Origin: Promerops cafer
Lineage: Eukaryota > Chordata > Aves > Passeriformes > Nectariniidae
Direction of reading: 5' to 3'
Length of the DNA: 64,000 bases
Assembly: GCA_013398275.1 (NCBI GenBank)
Contig: VZSE01012296.1
Location: 682,001 to 746,000 of the forward strand
Position 1 is the first letter of the stretch. Each line of letters begins with the position of its first letter. This document shows positions 36,254-49,180 of the stretch, piece by piece. The notes under the pieces were generated by a model. That model made no database searches, was not told where the DNA came from, and saw nothing but the letters and a program-made list of their open reading frames with translations. A program made the position numbers and the translations under genes.

Positions 36254-36278
36254 CCCTCCTGCTGCTGCAGCAGGAGGG
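36254..36278. repeat. Perfect hairpin, 11-bp arms, 3-nt loop
   Basis: CCCTCCTGCTG (36254-36264) and CAGCAGGAGGG (36268-36278) are exact reverse complements around CTG. It follows a CCATCC-type pyrimidine tract. The strand is GC-rich enough to form a stable stem in RNA or single-stranded DNA. No terminator role is implied in this eukaryotic context. Confidence 0.7.
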
Positions 36279-37741
36279 GTGACCGTCAGCCCCCAGCCAC
36301 CCCTCCCTGTGCTCCCTCCCCAGTTAATCCCACCATGTGCCTGCATGCTCAGCAAGGGGGATTACTTTAAGTCTGCATATTTTCATCTTTGCTGGGTCCA
36401 GGTCAATTTACTGGCTGGGCACAGAGAGCCAGGAGCAGATTGGTGTGGTGCAGAAGCAGCCAGCTGAACTTTGATGAAAGGCAGCACATCAATTCGAGAC
36501 ATTACAATGTTTACAGGTTCTGCTGGATAAATCACACACAATCCAGGCAAAACAAATAGCCAATTTTTCTTCTTTTCCTGCTTTGTGGCAAGGTGATTAT
36601 ATTTAAGAGAAGTGTAGGAATTTCCATCTTACCAGTGACACTGTATGAGAACCTGCTTAGCACTGAATAGTGACAGCAAATGCTGAAGTGGAAAAAATAT
36701 TTTCATCCATCTGCGCTAATCTTCTTTTACTCCAAGATTTAATGGGGCAGGGGGTGGGGGAGAAAGAGAGAGAGAGGAATCAGAAAAATCTTAAAAGCTT
36801 GGCTTAAGCTTTTAGCTTTGCCAGCTCATTCTCTAGTCAATGAACAAAGTGCCAGACTTCTGCATTTGTGGTGGGGATATTGTGATTTTATTTGAACAGT
36901 GATGCCTGCAGACTTTATTACCAAAAATAACTAAATAATGGTCTCTAAATGTGGAGGAAGGAGAAAGCCACAGCTGAACAGAGCTGATTGTTTTTTTAAA
37001 AAACAGACTGGAGTACACAGGGTACAACTGGAAAAAGCATAGTTGAAAAACTGTAGAAGTCTCCTGGTTATTTCTGTAGCTATGTAATTTAGGTACTCCT
37101 ATGCCATCAAAATCTGTGGTCACCCCTATTATTGTGAACTGCGCAGATCTGTGCTCTGCTGATCAGATAACGAAGGATTTAAATCTTGCAACTTGTGCTG
37201 TCTTTGCTTTTACTTCATTAGATATCACATTCTCAAGGAGTTTTTCAGCTAGGAAAACCTGGAGTGTTTTACTCCTTTCTAGGCGTTGGGTCAGATCTGA
37301 GTCTCATCTTGCTTACTCAGTAACAGTCTTTCCTACCCAAGGGCAAGGCTGTCCCTGCAGCCATAGGGAAGTGTTACATTTTATAATGGCTTGGGCAAAT
37401 CTTTGCAGAATTCTTAGAAAATCAGCTGATAGCTAAGACATGTTTTATTGCTCAGATATACAGTGAATTAATAAAAAAAATTGCTGAGAAAGAAAAGAAG
37501 AATGGCCAACTTCTCAGAAGTCTCTTTTCTTTCTCAGGGTGGGTCAGCTAAAAATATTTCCATGTTCTTCTACTTAAAGGAAGGCCCAGGCAAAGAACCA
37601 GAGGTAGGACAACAGGAACAGAAACATCCGTTTGAATTCATCTTTGGCAAAATAAGTCACCACTCCATATAATATATTCTAGATGTTGTTTTAGTTTGGA
37701 TGTTTTCATCTTTCCACATCTCTGCTCTTTTCCTGATGTTA

Positions 37742-37762
37742 GGGTGGGGGGTGGTGGGGGGG
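37742..37762 (+). repeat. G-run cluster (G-quadruplex-prone)
   Basis: GGG, G6, GG and G7 runs are separated by single T bases within 21 bases. The spacing permits a G-quadruplex on the + strand. Confidence 0.55.
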
Positions 37763-37880
37763 AGATTTTTCTTCATTCTGTTTGGCTGTGTGTATTTTAC
37801 TGGGTGTTTCTGCTTCCTCTCTCCTTCTGGCAAGGAGCACAAGAAGACTTACCTTGAAATTCAGTTTTAAGGCCCCCAGA

Positions 37881-37960
37881 CAGTTTTGTTGTTTGTTTGG
37901 GGGTTGTTTGGACTTGTTGGTTTGGGGCTTTTTCTTCTTTTATTAAGTAGGTTTTTTTCA
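37881..37960 (+). repeat. G/T-rich low-complexity tract
   Basis: TTTG, GGGGTT and TTGG words with few A or C, of the same class as the tract at 9831, passing into a T/C-rich end. Confidence 0.7.
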
Positions 37961-39004
37961 TCCCTACTAATGAAGAAGTGAAATATGGCTCAGGTTTAAT
38001 GAAAAAAAAAAAAATAGTATAATAGATACATCAGTGTTTAGACAGAGGTAATAAAGCAGCAAGGCAATGTTTCAGATAGGCTTGAAACTTGAAATCATGC
38101 ACATGCAGTTAGTCCTGATTAGTTTTGTGATGTTTTGTTTTTTGAAGTGATTGTCAAGTAGTTGTGAAACAAGACTCCTGGATTTTCCCATGTGCAGTAA
38201 ATATTTGAGCTTGAGGATTTTGGCATCTTAAGCTACTGCAGATTGTACATGTAGGGAGGTTATTTTTGAAGAGGTCTCTTATTTCATGTTATTCAGTTAA
38301 GTTGCAATTTTCATCATCATTAATATATGTTCTAACTTGGATAGATTTTGTACGACCAAAATAATTTCAAATAATTTTTGTACTAGCTAAGTGGGCTGAT
38401 CTTAGCTCAGTCTGAATTCCCAGGCACGTGAGACTTTGCTGTGTGATGACAACCCCATTAAAAGGGGGATACTTCTCTGCTGCAGTGCCTGTTGGCAAAA
38501 CAGAGTCCTGAGACCTGGTTGATTTTACTACACTGACTACTGGTTTGAGAATTTGCATTGCACCACTACTAAGATAGACAGTTTCAGGGCACAAAGGGAA
38601 GTTCTTTGGTTCTTTCTGTGCAATTGGAGACACATGGAGAAACACTTCTCATCTCGTTTTCATGCAATACCTGCTGTTTAATTTACCTTGGCTTTAGAAG
38701 TGTCAATATTTAAAGTGCTGTTACTGTTGTGGGCCACATTTTCTGCTATGTATTTTCATTTTGCTTGGTGAAGTAAAGATCATATCTAACACAGGATATA
38801 GAATTACCCAGTGCTGCCCTTCAATTCACTGCGTAGTCATTCAGCTGGTCCCTCCTGACTATTGTTTTCTAAGAACGTTAGAAATACAACTTGGCAGTAA
38901 AAAGTGTAATGGCATTTGAAAGAATTTGTATTCAGGACATAAAGTGAGGGGGAAATGTGTGTGTGGGTTTTGCTTTTATTCCAAACCTACAGCAGGTGTG
39001 AAGG

Positions 39005-39088
39005 ATTTGTTTGTTCAATTGATTTTTGGGGTTTTTTTTGTTTCTTTGTTTCTCAGTGGGATTTTTTTGCTTGTTTTTGGTTTTTGAG
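39005..39088 (+). repeat. G/T-rich low-complexity tract
   Basis: T runs of 5-8 alternate with GGGG and TTTG, of the same class as the tract at 9831. The minus-strand open frame across it (Lys, Asn and Gln rich) is an artefact. Confidence 0.7.
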
Positions 39089-42000
39089 GGTATGATATCA
39101 GCCCAGGAAAATAATCTAGCTAGTAACTGCCATATTGTCTTTGATAAAACCACTGTTTGCAGTATTTGTTTGCTTTTACTAAGAGCTTTGTGAACCTCTA
39201 TTCTCATTCTTTTGGTTCTAATCTGAGTCTTTGTGCTTTTGGGACAAATAGTCTGAAGGTTGATGTTTTGCCAAAATGAACACTAGAGCACTTGCAAAAC
39301 GAATTAAAATGAGAACTAATGAAAGCCACTTTGCTTCTGAATGAGGAGTCTTTCAAAGAGTTCAATGATCTTTAATACATAGTAATTTTCACTTTAGTTA
39401 ATTTGATTTAACTTGAATTGAATGAGGCTGTGCAAACAACACCAAGTCCCATTGACTTTCTGTGGGGCTCAGTCTCTGAAGTACTTGCAAAAATGATAAG
39501 GGTGCATTTGGAAATGTTGACTGTTCTTGTCCTTGGCTTAAGAAGCACTTCAGAAATACTGTGTTTAGCTTTTATAGTACCTTCAACGGTTATCCACTTG
39601 TATTTTAAGATTTCCTTTCTCATCATTATGGGATCCATCACGGCCACTCAGAAGCTGCTGATGCCACTGGCTTGGAATTCAGCTCCAGAAGTGGCATCCC
39701 CCACATATCAAAGGAAGTTATCCTCATGTGCATAACATAATTTAGCTGCTGGAAGAAAGAGTGTAGGAGAGCCTTGGTACAACATTTTCATCCCTTTTTC
39801 TTGTAAAAATTACCTGGGTTCTGATTTGTTTATTTACACCACTGATGGAGATACTTTTCAGCTGAAAAAATGAATTGCACATCATCTACATAGATATGTC
39901 TGTGTCCTGTCTGCTTTCTATTTGTTTGTAGGTTTATGGAAACTTTATTCATTGTCCTGTTACTATTAACAAGGATTTTAGTGTTTATAATGGCTTTTGT
40001 GATGGATTGCACTGGAGCAGAGATGTACAGAGCTACAGCTGCACAATGACATGAGGAGGAATGAAGGAAGGAGTGTTAGAGCAAATGGAGTTTGTGGTAC
40101 TGTGTGTAATAAAGCAGGAAATCCATATACTGTTAGTTAGCTCACAGTTGGCCATGGGTAATTGAATAATTGGTCCTGCACATGGCTGGAAGGCCATGCT
40201 GTTAATTACTAATTTCTTTGCAAGATGTAGAGCATCTGCTTGCTTTGTTTAGTTTTAATAGTCAGTGGTTGACAGAACACCTTCTGGGTTGTTTGTTTAG
40301 ATGCCTGAGATACTTATCAAAGCCATTTCTATTCTGTTAAGCCCTGTATCTAGATGCAGTGATTTTAGGATGATTTGCAGGTTATTGTTCTCTCCAGTTT
40401 GTTTTCCATGGCAAACACAAAACATACACTCAGGAGGTACTTTGAGAGGTCACCATAGCCATTCCTGGGCCTGAAGGTAGCAACTTCATCTGGAAGTCAT
40501 TCCAGATCTGACTAGCAGATGAGTGTCCACCTGAACTCCAGAGATGGACAGTCTGTAGTTGTTCAGGTAATCCATGCCAGGTATTTCTGACATCTGATGA
40601 AAATTTGCTCTGTTGAAGTTCAAGCTCAGTACTTGCAGTGCTGTCTCAGGTGTCAGGGAGGAACTGGCAAGCTCTCAGTTCTTCAAAGGCTCATGTAACA
40701 TTTATCTATTCTTGTGGTATCTGGACCATGAATCAAAGAGTTATTTCAATGTTTCCTTATGTCCATATTTCCTACTCCTCTGAGATCTTTCTAGCCAAGC
40801 AGCACCCTTCTTTCAGGTACTTCTAGAAGCGGAAGATCCTCCCAAAGAGTCCCTCTGCAGCTGCTTACACCACCTAAGCTGAGCATTTTGCCTTCATCCT
40901 TGCTGAATTACCATTCATTTCATATTACTCTCCAATTTGTCATCATGTCAGTTCTCCTCTTTATTCATGCTGCTTGTGAATGTCCCACCTTTAGACTGTT
41001 GACATAGTAAAATTATTGTGAAATACTGCTACTGACTGCTTCCTAAACAATACCAACAGAAGACTTAGTCCAGCTGGTAAAAACACATCTTCCTAGCATG
41101 CCAACATTTCTTTCTTCCCCAGACAGTTGTTACTCTAAAAAGTTCATGCTTAGATAGTTTGAATCTGACCCTTCCAACCTTTCCATAGTTTCAGTTGTCT
41201 AATTGGAACCAGTGTAGGACTGGTACATAATTCATGTGCAAGGGTCCGTGTGTCTGGGTTTGGTGTATATTTGCTGTTTCCTACTGATAATGCTAGGATT
41301 GATCAGTTGTATGGATCTGTCCAATGCTAAGCCAGGAGGCCCTAGGCTAACATACCTGTGTGTTGCTTCTCGAGACTTGACTTGTAGATATGTTTCTCTG
41401 CTCCCTTTTTTTGCTCCTGCTTTGTACCTTAGGTGTCATTTAGAAAAAATACCTCTTTTTTCCTGCATTGACAGTGTAGGGGGAAAAAGTATCCTTAGGA
41501 AATCACTTTCAATACGTTGTTTGAGCAGAGTAACTTTTCACAGATGATTACTTGTTAAGGGAATTTTAGCAAGCAGTCTTAATATTGGCATCAACATTCA
41601 TAACTCAGAAAAACTGAAAAACACATGATGTGTATTAGCTTGAAGCATCTTGACCTCAATGAGAGTTGAGATGGGCTTTGTAACTGTAAACCACAGAGGA
41701 GAGAAAGGTCATAAGGGCATTAATACCACACTTCTATATGTGCTTGTTTATCACTTGTAAGCTTTTTTTGTGTAACATTTGTAAATGCCACATTAGGAAA
41801 TGAATGAGTCTCCATAGTTTGAAATTCTAAGTGATTGTCTTTTCTAGATAATGACAGGGAAAAAAAATGTAGCGAGCACTCCTCTATGGCCATAAGCATT
41901 GTTCCCTGCCAGAAGAGCTCTCCCTGCATCGGATTGCAATGAGCTCAGACAGGCAAATAGTGCCAGGGACCTGGTACTCCCCCAGCTCTTGACAAGGCAC

Positions 42001-42171
42001 CACTGGGGGTGGGAAAAGAGAAGGCTTGGGTGCCTCCAATTAACAATGGACTGATGAGGTAGCTGGAAGAAAGGAAGAGATGGTGGCCTGATTCTGTGCT
42101 TCATGAAGGAGGTGGATTTGTAAATAAAATACCTGAGGCTGGTCTTTGATTATTATCAGTGAAGAGAGAGA

Positions 42172-42204
42172 AAGGAAAAAAAACCCCAAACCCAAAAACC
42201 AACC
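42172..42204 (-). repeat. A/C-rich low-complexity tract
   Basis: A8 followed by CCCC, AAA and CCC words. This is the complement of the G/T-rich class and the second tract in that orientation. Confidence 0.65.
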
Positions 42205-42360
42205 TTGAGCTGAAGCTTTCATTTAAACACTCTTAAAAGCAAAACAAAATTAAAATCACTCCTTGGCATGATTGTGAGATAAGACTAAGTTGGTATTTGG
42301 GAAAAGCATGTTTAGTAGATGTTATGTGAGACAATAAAATAATTGAAAGCACTCCTCATA

Positions 42361-42480
42361 AATGTCATTTCTTAATTTAAACTTATATAAATTTAAACTT
42401 AGATTATTAAGTTTATAAGTTCATATTATTATTAAAATTATATAAATTGTTTATATAAAAAAATATAAGAAAATATATTG
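42361..42480. repeat. Very AT-rich patch with internal repeats
   Basis: Almost entirely A and T. AATTTAAACTTA occurs twice (42374-42385 and 42390-42401). An inverted pair AAACTTA / TAAGTTT lies just after, and TATATAA words follow. The composition fits an unwinding element or matrix-attachment type sequence, or simple AT low complexity; there is no coding signal. Confidence 0.6.
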
Positions 42481-45400
42481 AAATCTTAGTCATTAAAAAT
42501 GTAAATGCAGTCAAGAAAGTAAAAATGCCAAAGCTCTGAGGCTTCAGATGAATTAGTTCTGCAATATTTAGTGTTTTTAGAGTCTGTAGAGCAGTATTCA
42601 TGTGCCTGAGCACTTTAGTTATAGCAAAAGTCTGTAGATTGCAGACCTTCTTGTGTTGGATTTTTTTTATCAAATTATAGTAAACCAGGAGTTATGATTA
42701 GCAAGTGGCTTGTTGGAATTAGTCATGGCTTTCCAGAGAAGCTGTAATTTGTAAATGAGGCTTGTGAATATGGGAATGGACCCAGCCTCAACTGTACTGC
42801 TGCAATTAGTCTGCAGAAGTGCATGTTGTGATGCAGCATAGCCCAAATCAGTGTGTGTTGCCTGTCTTGCTTTCTTTTGTCTTCCTGGTGATTGGAAGAG
42901 GCCCAGGTAAAACCTACATTGATGGTAGGGCATAGAGTATTTTGCTTGATTACTGGCAGCTTATAATTGTGCAGAAGTATACTTTTTTCCCCCCTGAAGG
43001 TGGGTGATGTATTTGGGAAAAAAATTCTGCATTAGAAACTTGCAGCTGACAGTGCCTACATTCAAGAAGTAATTAGTGCAGCAGCTGATAGGCCTTGCCT
43101 CAGCTTGTATATAGGTTACTGACCACAGATGCTTGGCTCTTGATGGCATGATTAATGCATCCTGTCTGTCATCAAACCTTGGATGGGGTTAATAGTATAA
43201 AAAAAATTACACATCTTAATATAGTAGTTCTCTTAGTAATTAGATAGGAATTAAGTTGTTAAACAGTTATTAAAAATTTGTAGGAATATCTGCCAGGTCT
43301 TTTGGCATCATGGATGGGGAATCAGGCCTCCAGTACTGTAAGGAAGAATTTGTGGTCTTTTGCATATATATCATCTCAGTCTCAATTTAGTAACTTCCCT
43401 TACTCAATTTAGTAAACTCCCTTACAGCACTCCAGACGAATTTAGTGTTCTCTGGAGCCCTCTCTGGATATGACAGCCATATAAAATGCAGGCCCTGACA
43501 GCAGAGAGGGTTTCCTTCCTGCTCAGAGGAAGGGCTGCCTTCTTCACACTGCACCAAGTTGAGTGGGAATGCAAGAGAGGAAATCTATAGGGAACTTTAA
43601 TGGTAAATACTGACTTGAGGCAGTATCAACATTAGCACTTAGAACTCAAGGATGGTCTCCAGAAAATGTTCCATCCTGCTGTTATAAAGTCACCTCAATG
43701 AGCAGCAAACAAAAGGTTGCCAAGGGTGGTTGTGACTGATTGCTGACAGAGTTGTGGTTGCTGCAGCTGGCCAGGCTCCTGCTGGCAAAAGACATAATAT
43801 GTATTGCTACAGGTCATATAATGGTAAATGAACACTTACTGCCTCTGTGGCAAGTGGATTGATTATTGTGTCCACCTTCAAACAGGTCTGCCTTTGTTTT
43901 ACAAGTAAATGTGTTTGCTCCTGCTGTGCTGAAGTCAGAAGATAAGTTCAGATACACAGAGCTCAAAGCAATCATGATGTGTACAGGAGCTTGTTTGAGC
44001 TTTTACAAAATGGCCTGTCATGTACATGTATATAAGCAAATAACTGTGTAAATGTACATTATTTTTTTTCTTGCAAAGGTGATTTTATTTTTCATGGGTC
44101 AATGTACCTAGAATGTTGATATAAGATAACAGATAATATTTAATTGCTAGGTATTGGCTTCACATCATAACCTGTGGTCTGATAAAAAGGTTTCTATTGA
44201 TAAATACTATTCTTAATACATTTTAGCTTTCTTAGTATACTTGGAAAAAAAGAGAAGTGCCAGAAAGCCTACTTGAAAAAATTTTCAGTTTGGAGCCCAA
44301 GGTATGCAGATCTTGTTTTAACTGAAATGCAGCATCCATTGCCTAAAATGGGAATTAGAGTATTTCCACAAGAACTAGTCACTGCTGTGCAACCAGAAAG
44401 AAAGGAAGGATACTGTCACCTGAGAGCATGGCCAGAGAGATTTCTGGCGTGTGGGGGGAACAGGTGTGCTTAAATCAGCATGAGCTCTGATGACCACTCA
44501 GTCTGATTTGGGGAATAAACCACTTGAAGTAATGATTAATCCTTCACTGGGTTAAATATAGGTGGTAATTGACTCTTTGGCTATAGCCAGTTTAGGATGT
44601 GGGCTGGTGAAGTTCAGCCAGTTCTGCTTGGTTTGGCACCTTTGTCTCAGGTGTCTGCTTAGGCTACCTGACTGTCAACTGCTCTACGAAAACACTTCTG
44701 CAGCATTCTGAAGGCTTTCGTCTTTCTTCCAATACAGAATAGAAAGTATTTTCCAACCCTTAAATGAAATACAGTTCTGGTTTTTGTGCCAGCCACAACT
44801 GTAACTTCTGGCAAGAGTCAGTTTGGACTCCAGTCAGCAGCAGGATCACGGAGGAGAGAGAAGTGGCCTAAAGCTTGATCTGCCACCCACCTCCAGAGCT
44901 GCATCAGGCGTGCTGGGACCTAAGCCCTGCATGTGTTGTGCATGTGCTTCCCTTAATTAAGGCTGACAGGGGGCTGAGAGATAACATGCTCTGGTCAAAA
45001 GATTTTCTTAGAACACGGTGGGCTTTTTTTTTTCCAGTTGAAGGCAGTGGTACATATCCTTCACATGTTTATCCCTGTGCATATTTACATAAACCTGATA
45101 TGTATCCTGCAAATCTAAATATTTTTGCAGATTGTGTCTTCGAGCAGTTTGCAATGAGGCAGCTTTTGGAGGTTTTGTTTGGCTCTCTCTAGGAATCCTT
45201 GCTCAGGATACAACATGTTCTCATATGCTAGCATGGAGCATATTTGCCCTGTGCAAAATTAGACTGAGGTGCTTGTCCTGTGGTGAAAATGGCCTAACAC
45301 TGAATTACCAGAGGTGTATAAGGACCTGATGCCCTTGCTCTGTCACTGGAAAGCAATTTTTCTCCAGAAATTATCTGCCATGTGATTTTTAAATTGTACA

Positions 45401-48400
45401 TGGAGCTACATCCAACTTCTTAGATTTAATTGCTTTTAGAAGTATTTTTAATGTGAAATGACTCTGTCTTGTAGGAAACTGGCAGTAAATTATGTGAGGG
45501 AGTGGAGACTCAAACAAACCAGGGCAACCTTTAGAACAAAGCAAAATAAATGCTTGCCTGGATCAGTGTCAGTGGGAGGCCACTGTGACCCCACAGCAGT
45601 TAATTTGTTTAGCATGTTGCTGCTGTTATGCTAATTAGGTATTTCTTGAACCAAGAGACTGTCAGCTCCAAGTTTCAAAGCTTCTTTCTTAAAAAAAAAA
45701 AAAATAAGGAAAAGGCAGATGAAAGTTTCTTGCAAGTGTACAATTTTAGGCTGCCTGTGCCTTTCTCTGTGCTTGGTTTTTGCAGCCACTATAAAGCTCA
45801 TCTTCTTTTTTTAATAAAAACACTCTGGGAGCACTAGGTCAGTCTCAAAAGCACGAAATTAACAGAACTGTATTAAATTATAAGGGTTTCAATGCTTAAA
45901 AGAAATGGACAGTTTTGCTGAGGAAGGGCCTCTGCTTGCAAGCTGCATGTTCTTCAGAGAGGTGGGGGAGCCCACTGACTTTTCAAACCTGTAGGGTAAC
46001 AGGTTAGGGGGGTTGACATTTACTGTCAGAACATTATTTGGTCAGTCTGAAGATCAAGGAGTAAGATGCTTTGGTCTTGGGTTTTCTGGGTGTTTTTTTG
46101 CCAGCAAATATTTCTATCATATCCAGGTAGTTTTGGGGGGGATTTTTTTATGTTCTGCTGTTGAGCTTTCTGCTTCTCCTTCTGTATCACACTTAAAAGA
46201 CTGCTAGGCACGTACCACTCCAGTATGACAGTTTGGAGGGTTTTTTGTATTAGCATGCTAAAAAGGAATTACTTTCAAGTTACCTTTAGTCTCAGTGCTG
46301 GTAGAATTGTGCCAGTTTGCATTCAGAATGTCAGACTCTAGTTGCTGGCAATGATAAATCTTCATGCCTGGTTCAGACAGGCAGCGTGCCTTCTTGCAGA
46401 CATCCAGTTCAGGTGCAGCTGAATTTGCCTTCATTCTTGCATGCTGAAAATTCCACTTTGGATCTATGAGTCTCTGTTTCAGGCCACATTCAGTACATGT
46501 TGCACTTGATGTTCTCAAGGAAGACACAGAACTGCAGTTGGGTTTTGAAGTGGTGTAAATCTGGAGTGGTGGGACCGATTTAGCTTTTTACTCTTGCATA
46601 GGGGTAAAGCCAGCTCTGAGTCTTGAGAGACTTTCCTCTGCCTCACTCTGCTGTCTGGCAGTGCTGCCCTGGGTGTCCAAAATGGCTTTAGTAGCTTCAT
46701 ATCCAGTTGGGCCTTAGAAGAACCACCTTTGAGCTGATGAATTTTAATTTATGTAAAGGACTTGGCCATGAGCAAAATTCCCCTCCATAAAATGCACTGG
46801 CAGCCATCAATTGCCCTTCATATTGGAGGCAAGTGTGAGGCAAAAGCAAAGCTAAGCAAGACTGCAGTAGTAGTAATTGCCTAGGTGCTTGTTTAACCAG
46901 GCAGCAAGTAATGAAGTCAGGAGCTGTAATGTCACATCAACTGCATTACCTCGTTTTCTTCTCTTGCAGACACAGGGAGGTTAAAAATAATGAGCCTGTC
47001 TGCCTCTCCCCATACCCCTGAGCACACTGAATCACAAGCACCTTCTTTCTAAAACAAATTTATTTCTTGCCGGCCTCCTTCCCAACAAAGACTTGCCTGT
47101 GATGAATACCAGACTTCACAGCATATTTGTCAAAGTGGTACACCTGTGAGGGTTCCAGCAGAAGATAAATTTTGGCACGCAAAGGGAGTAGAGGGAGGTA
47201 CCAGGCAAGGAATAAATCTTTGTGTGTTACACCAGACTGTGAATGAGCGTTCTCCTCCTAAGAATCGCTGCTCTGACAAGTTATGATAAATTACGCTCTT
47301 TGTTGACACCTTCATCGTGTTATTTATGGCTCGTTAATTGAACTGAAAAGGAGACTTGTAGCACAGCAGGGGACTGTACAATACGTTTCCACTAGGCTGG
47401 AACCTGAACAAAGAACAAAAAAGGGGAGGAAAAAGGTAAAGTAATGTATGCATGTGTGTACTCTCCACTGAAAAGAACTGGCTGCTGTAACAGAGCAGTC
47501 CAGAACTGTACCAACTGCTCTCAGTCCTCTCAGAAACATTCCTGTTCACTCCTCCTGGATCTCCCAGTTAAAAGCCTGGATGTTTGTCTTGTTTCCACCT
47601 TTAATCCTTGTGTCTGCTGCTCTGTGCTTTGCTCAAGTGTGGGTTACCAATCCCATGTGAAGACAAGCATCTCGCCTGTGTTTCTGAACTTCACCATCCC
47701 TCGCTTCCCTAACAGCAGTTTTCCCTGCTTTTTCCTAGTACTCTCTTTCCTGGAGTGACATTCTGATAACACAGTGGGTGAAAAAGAAGGATGCTGGTGT
47801 GACACCACAAAAGTATCACATTTGTACAGCAACACAAAATTCTTTTCTTCTGGGGCAATATATGGCTAGTTCAGAAACACACTCATTTGGGGAACCTTCC
47901 AGCTCTCTGCTAGTGCTAAGGGCAAGGTCTTGTTACCAAACATCCTACTGTGGCAGCATAGGCGGGCATTTTCTCTGAGAAGGGAGCAGTGTAAACAGGA
48001 AAGGGAGAGGTACAGGATCTGAGCGGGTGGCTCTCTACACTTGTTGTGCAAGAGTTGTGTGCAGGAAATATAGCTGTAAGTCATTGTGGGGGATGATAAA
48101 AAGAGAGAACAAAATCTTCAGTGGATAAATACTGAGGCAGACAGGCTTGTTTCTGGGAAGAATTATAGATTTGATGCTGAGTCTGAAATGGGTCTAACAA
48201 GCTCTGTCCTGACAGAAAATTAAGCAAACTGACGCCTGAGAGTAATTTATCATGTATGAGTATTTTGAGAAAAAACAGAATGCTCCAAGAAAAGAGCATG
48301 TTTTCCTATCAAAGGGTTCTGAGGTAATCCTTCAGCTCCTTGCTGGAGAATACCATCTGAAATTCTCACATTTCCCTGGCAGTATGAGCAGCATCATTTA

Positions 48401-49180
48401 TGGATTTGCTGTTCGGGCTCCACTCAAAGGAGCCAGGTCCTTCTGTAGTGCCAAGGTTGAGAGTTAAAATAGTGAGTGACAGGTCCCTTGTTAGTAGGGT
48501 CTAGAAGAGGGAGTAGTTGGGCTGGGTGTCAAGAGATCTGAGATGCATTCTGGCAGAGTTCCTTGATCAGCTTTGTAGGTACAGTCAAGCTTCGTGAACC
48601 TCGTGGTTTGGTGTGTGTCTTTTCTTCAGGTGTGAAATAAAGCTTTACTTTTGCCTTAGCTAGAGATTGAGCAAGTGGTTTGGCAGGGATAGAATTTAAC
48701 CAGGTAATGAAAATTAATTCCTCTTCTGATAGCTTTCCAGCCTCTCAAGTGAAGTATAGGTGCAGTGTTTTTATGTTCCCCTTTAAGAATTTCCTGGTGC
48801 AGGGGCAGCCTCTCCAGTGTGCCATTCTGTCAGTGGGGATGCCACTGTATTTTGCCAAGCTCTTGGTAAGTGATGGCCAGTTCCTATGTATGCAGCTCCC
48901 CACTGCCACCCCTTGGAAGACTGGTCACGTCCCTGAGTGGAAAAGTGGCCTCTGTGGCTGATCCTGGGATGTCCAGTGTCCATGGTTTCCACGAGGGCCT
49001 CCGTGCTGTGTGTGCAGCCCGTGGGCAGTGCTGTTTCCTGAGTGCTGGCCGTGCTGGTGGCTGCAGGGCTCTGCTGTGACAGGGACAGTGCTGGAACTGC
49101 AGGAGCTGGCCTGTGGCTCACTGGAGGGTGCCAGAGCTCTGCGGTGAGTAGGGAAACAGGATGGCAGCTTGTGCTGGTGA
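42481..49180. other. Non-coding stretch
   Basis: Unique sequence with one 22-bp tandem duplication (43383). A T/G-rich patch lies at 46075-46155. From about 48880 the sequence becomes GC-richer but stays CpG-poor until about 49180. The 183-codon minus-strand frame (48783-49334) falls in this GC-rich part, is low-complexity (Ala, Ser, Thr, Pro and His rich) and matches no family I know. No exon or RNA gene was recognised. Confidence 0.5.
43383..43426 (+). repeat. Tandem duplication, 2 x 22 bp
   Basis: Units 43383-43404 and 43405-43426 match at 19 of 22 positions; both begin CAATTTAGTAA and contain TCCCTTAC. This is a recent-looking local duplication. Confidence 0.75.

Larger units (their letters stand above)
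31621..42360. other. Long non-coding stretch
   Basis: Unique AT-rich sequence with no supported gene. 35870-36060 and 36480-36600 have the look of conserved non-coding elements (AT-rich, no repeats), untested here. A GC-richer patch at 36160-36340 contains a CCATCC tract and a hairpin. G/T-rich tracts lie at 37881 and 39005, a G-run cluster at 37742, and an A/C-rich tract at 42172. 40430-40980 is pyrimidine-rich and vaguely LINE-like, but no block matches CR1 well enough to name it. Confidence 0.5.

Noticed and set aside
35428..40576. 17-bp identical word TGTTCAGGTAATCCATG at 35428 and 40560
   Set aside because: One such match is close to chance expectation in 64 kb, and the flanks do not align.
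41160..41200. CCCTTCCAACC followed by CCATAG as a CR1 tail
   Set aside because: Upstream sequence does not match CR1 and the terminal octamers are absent.
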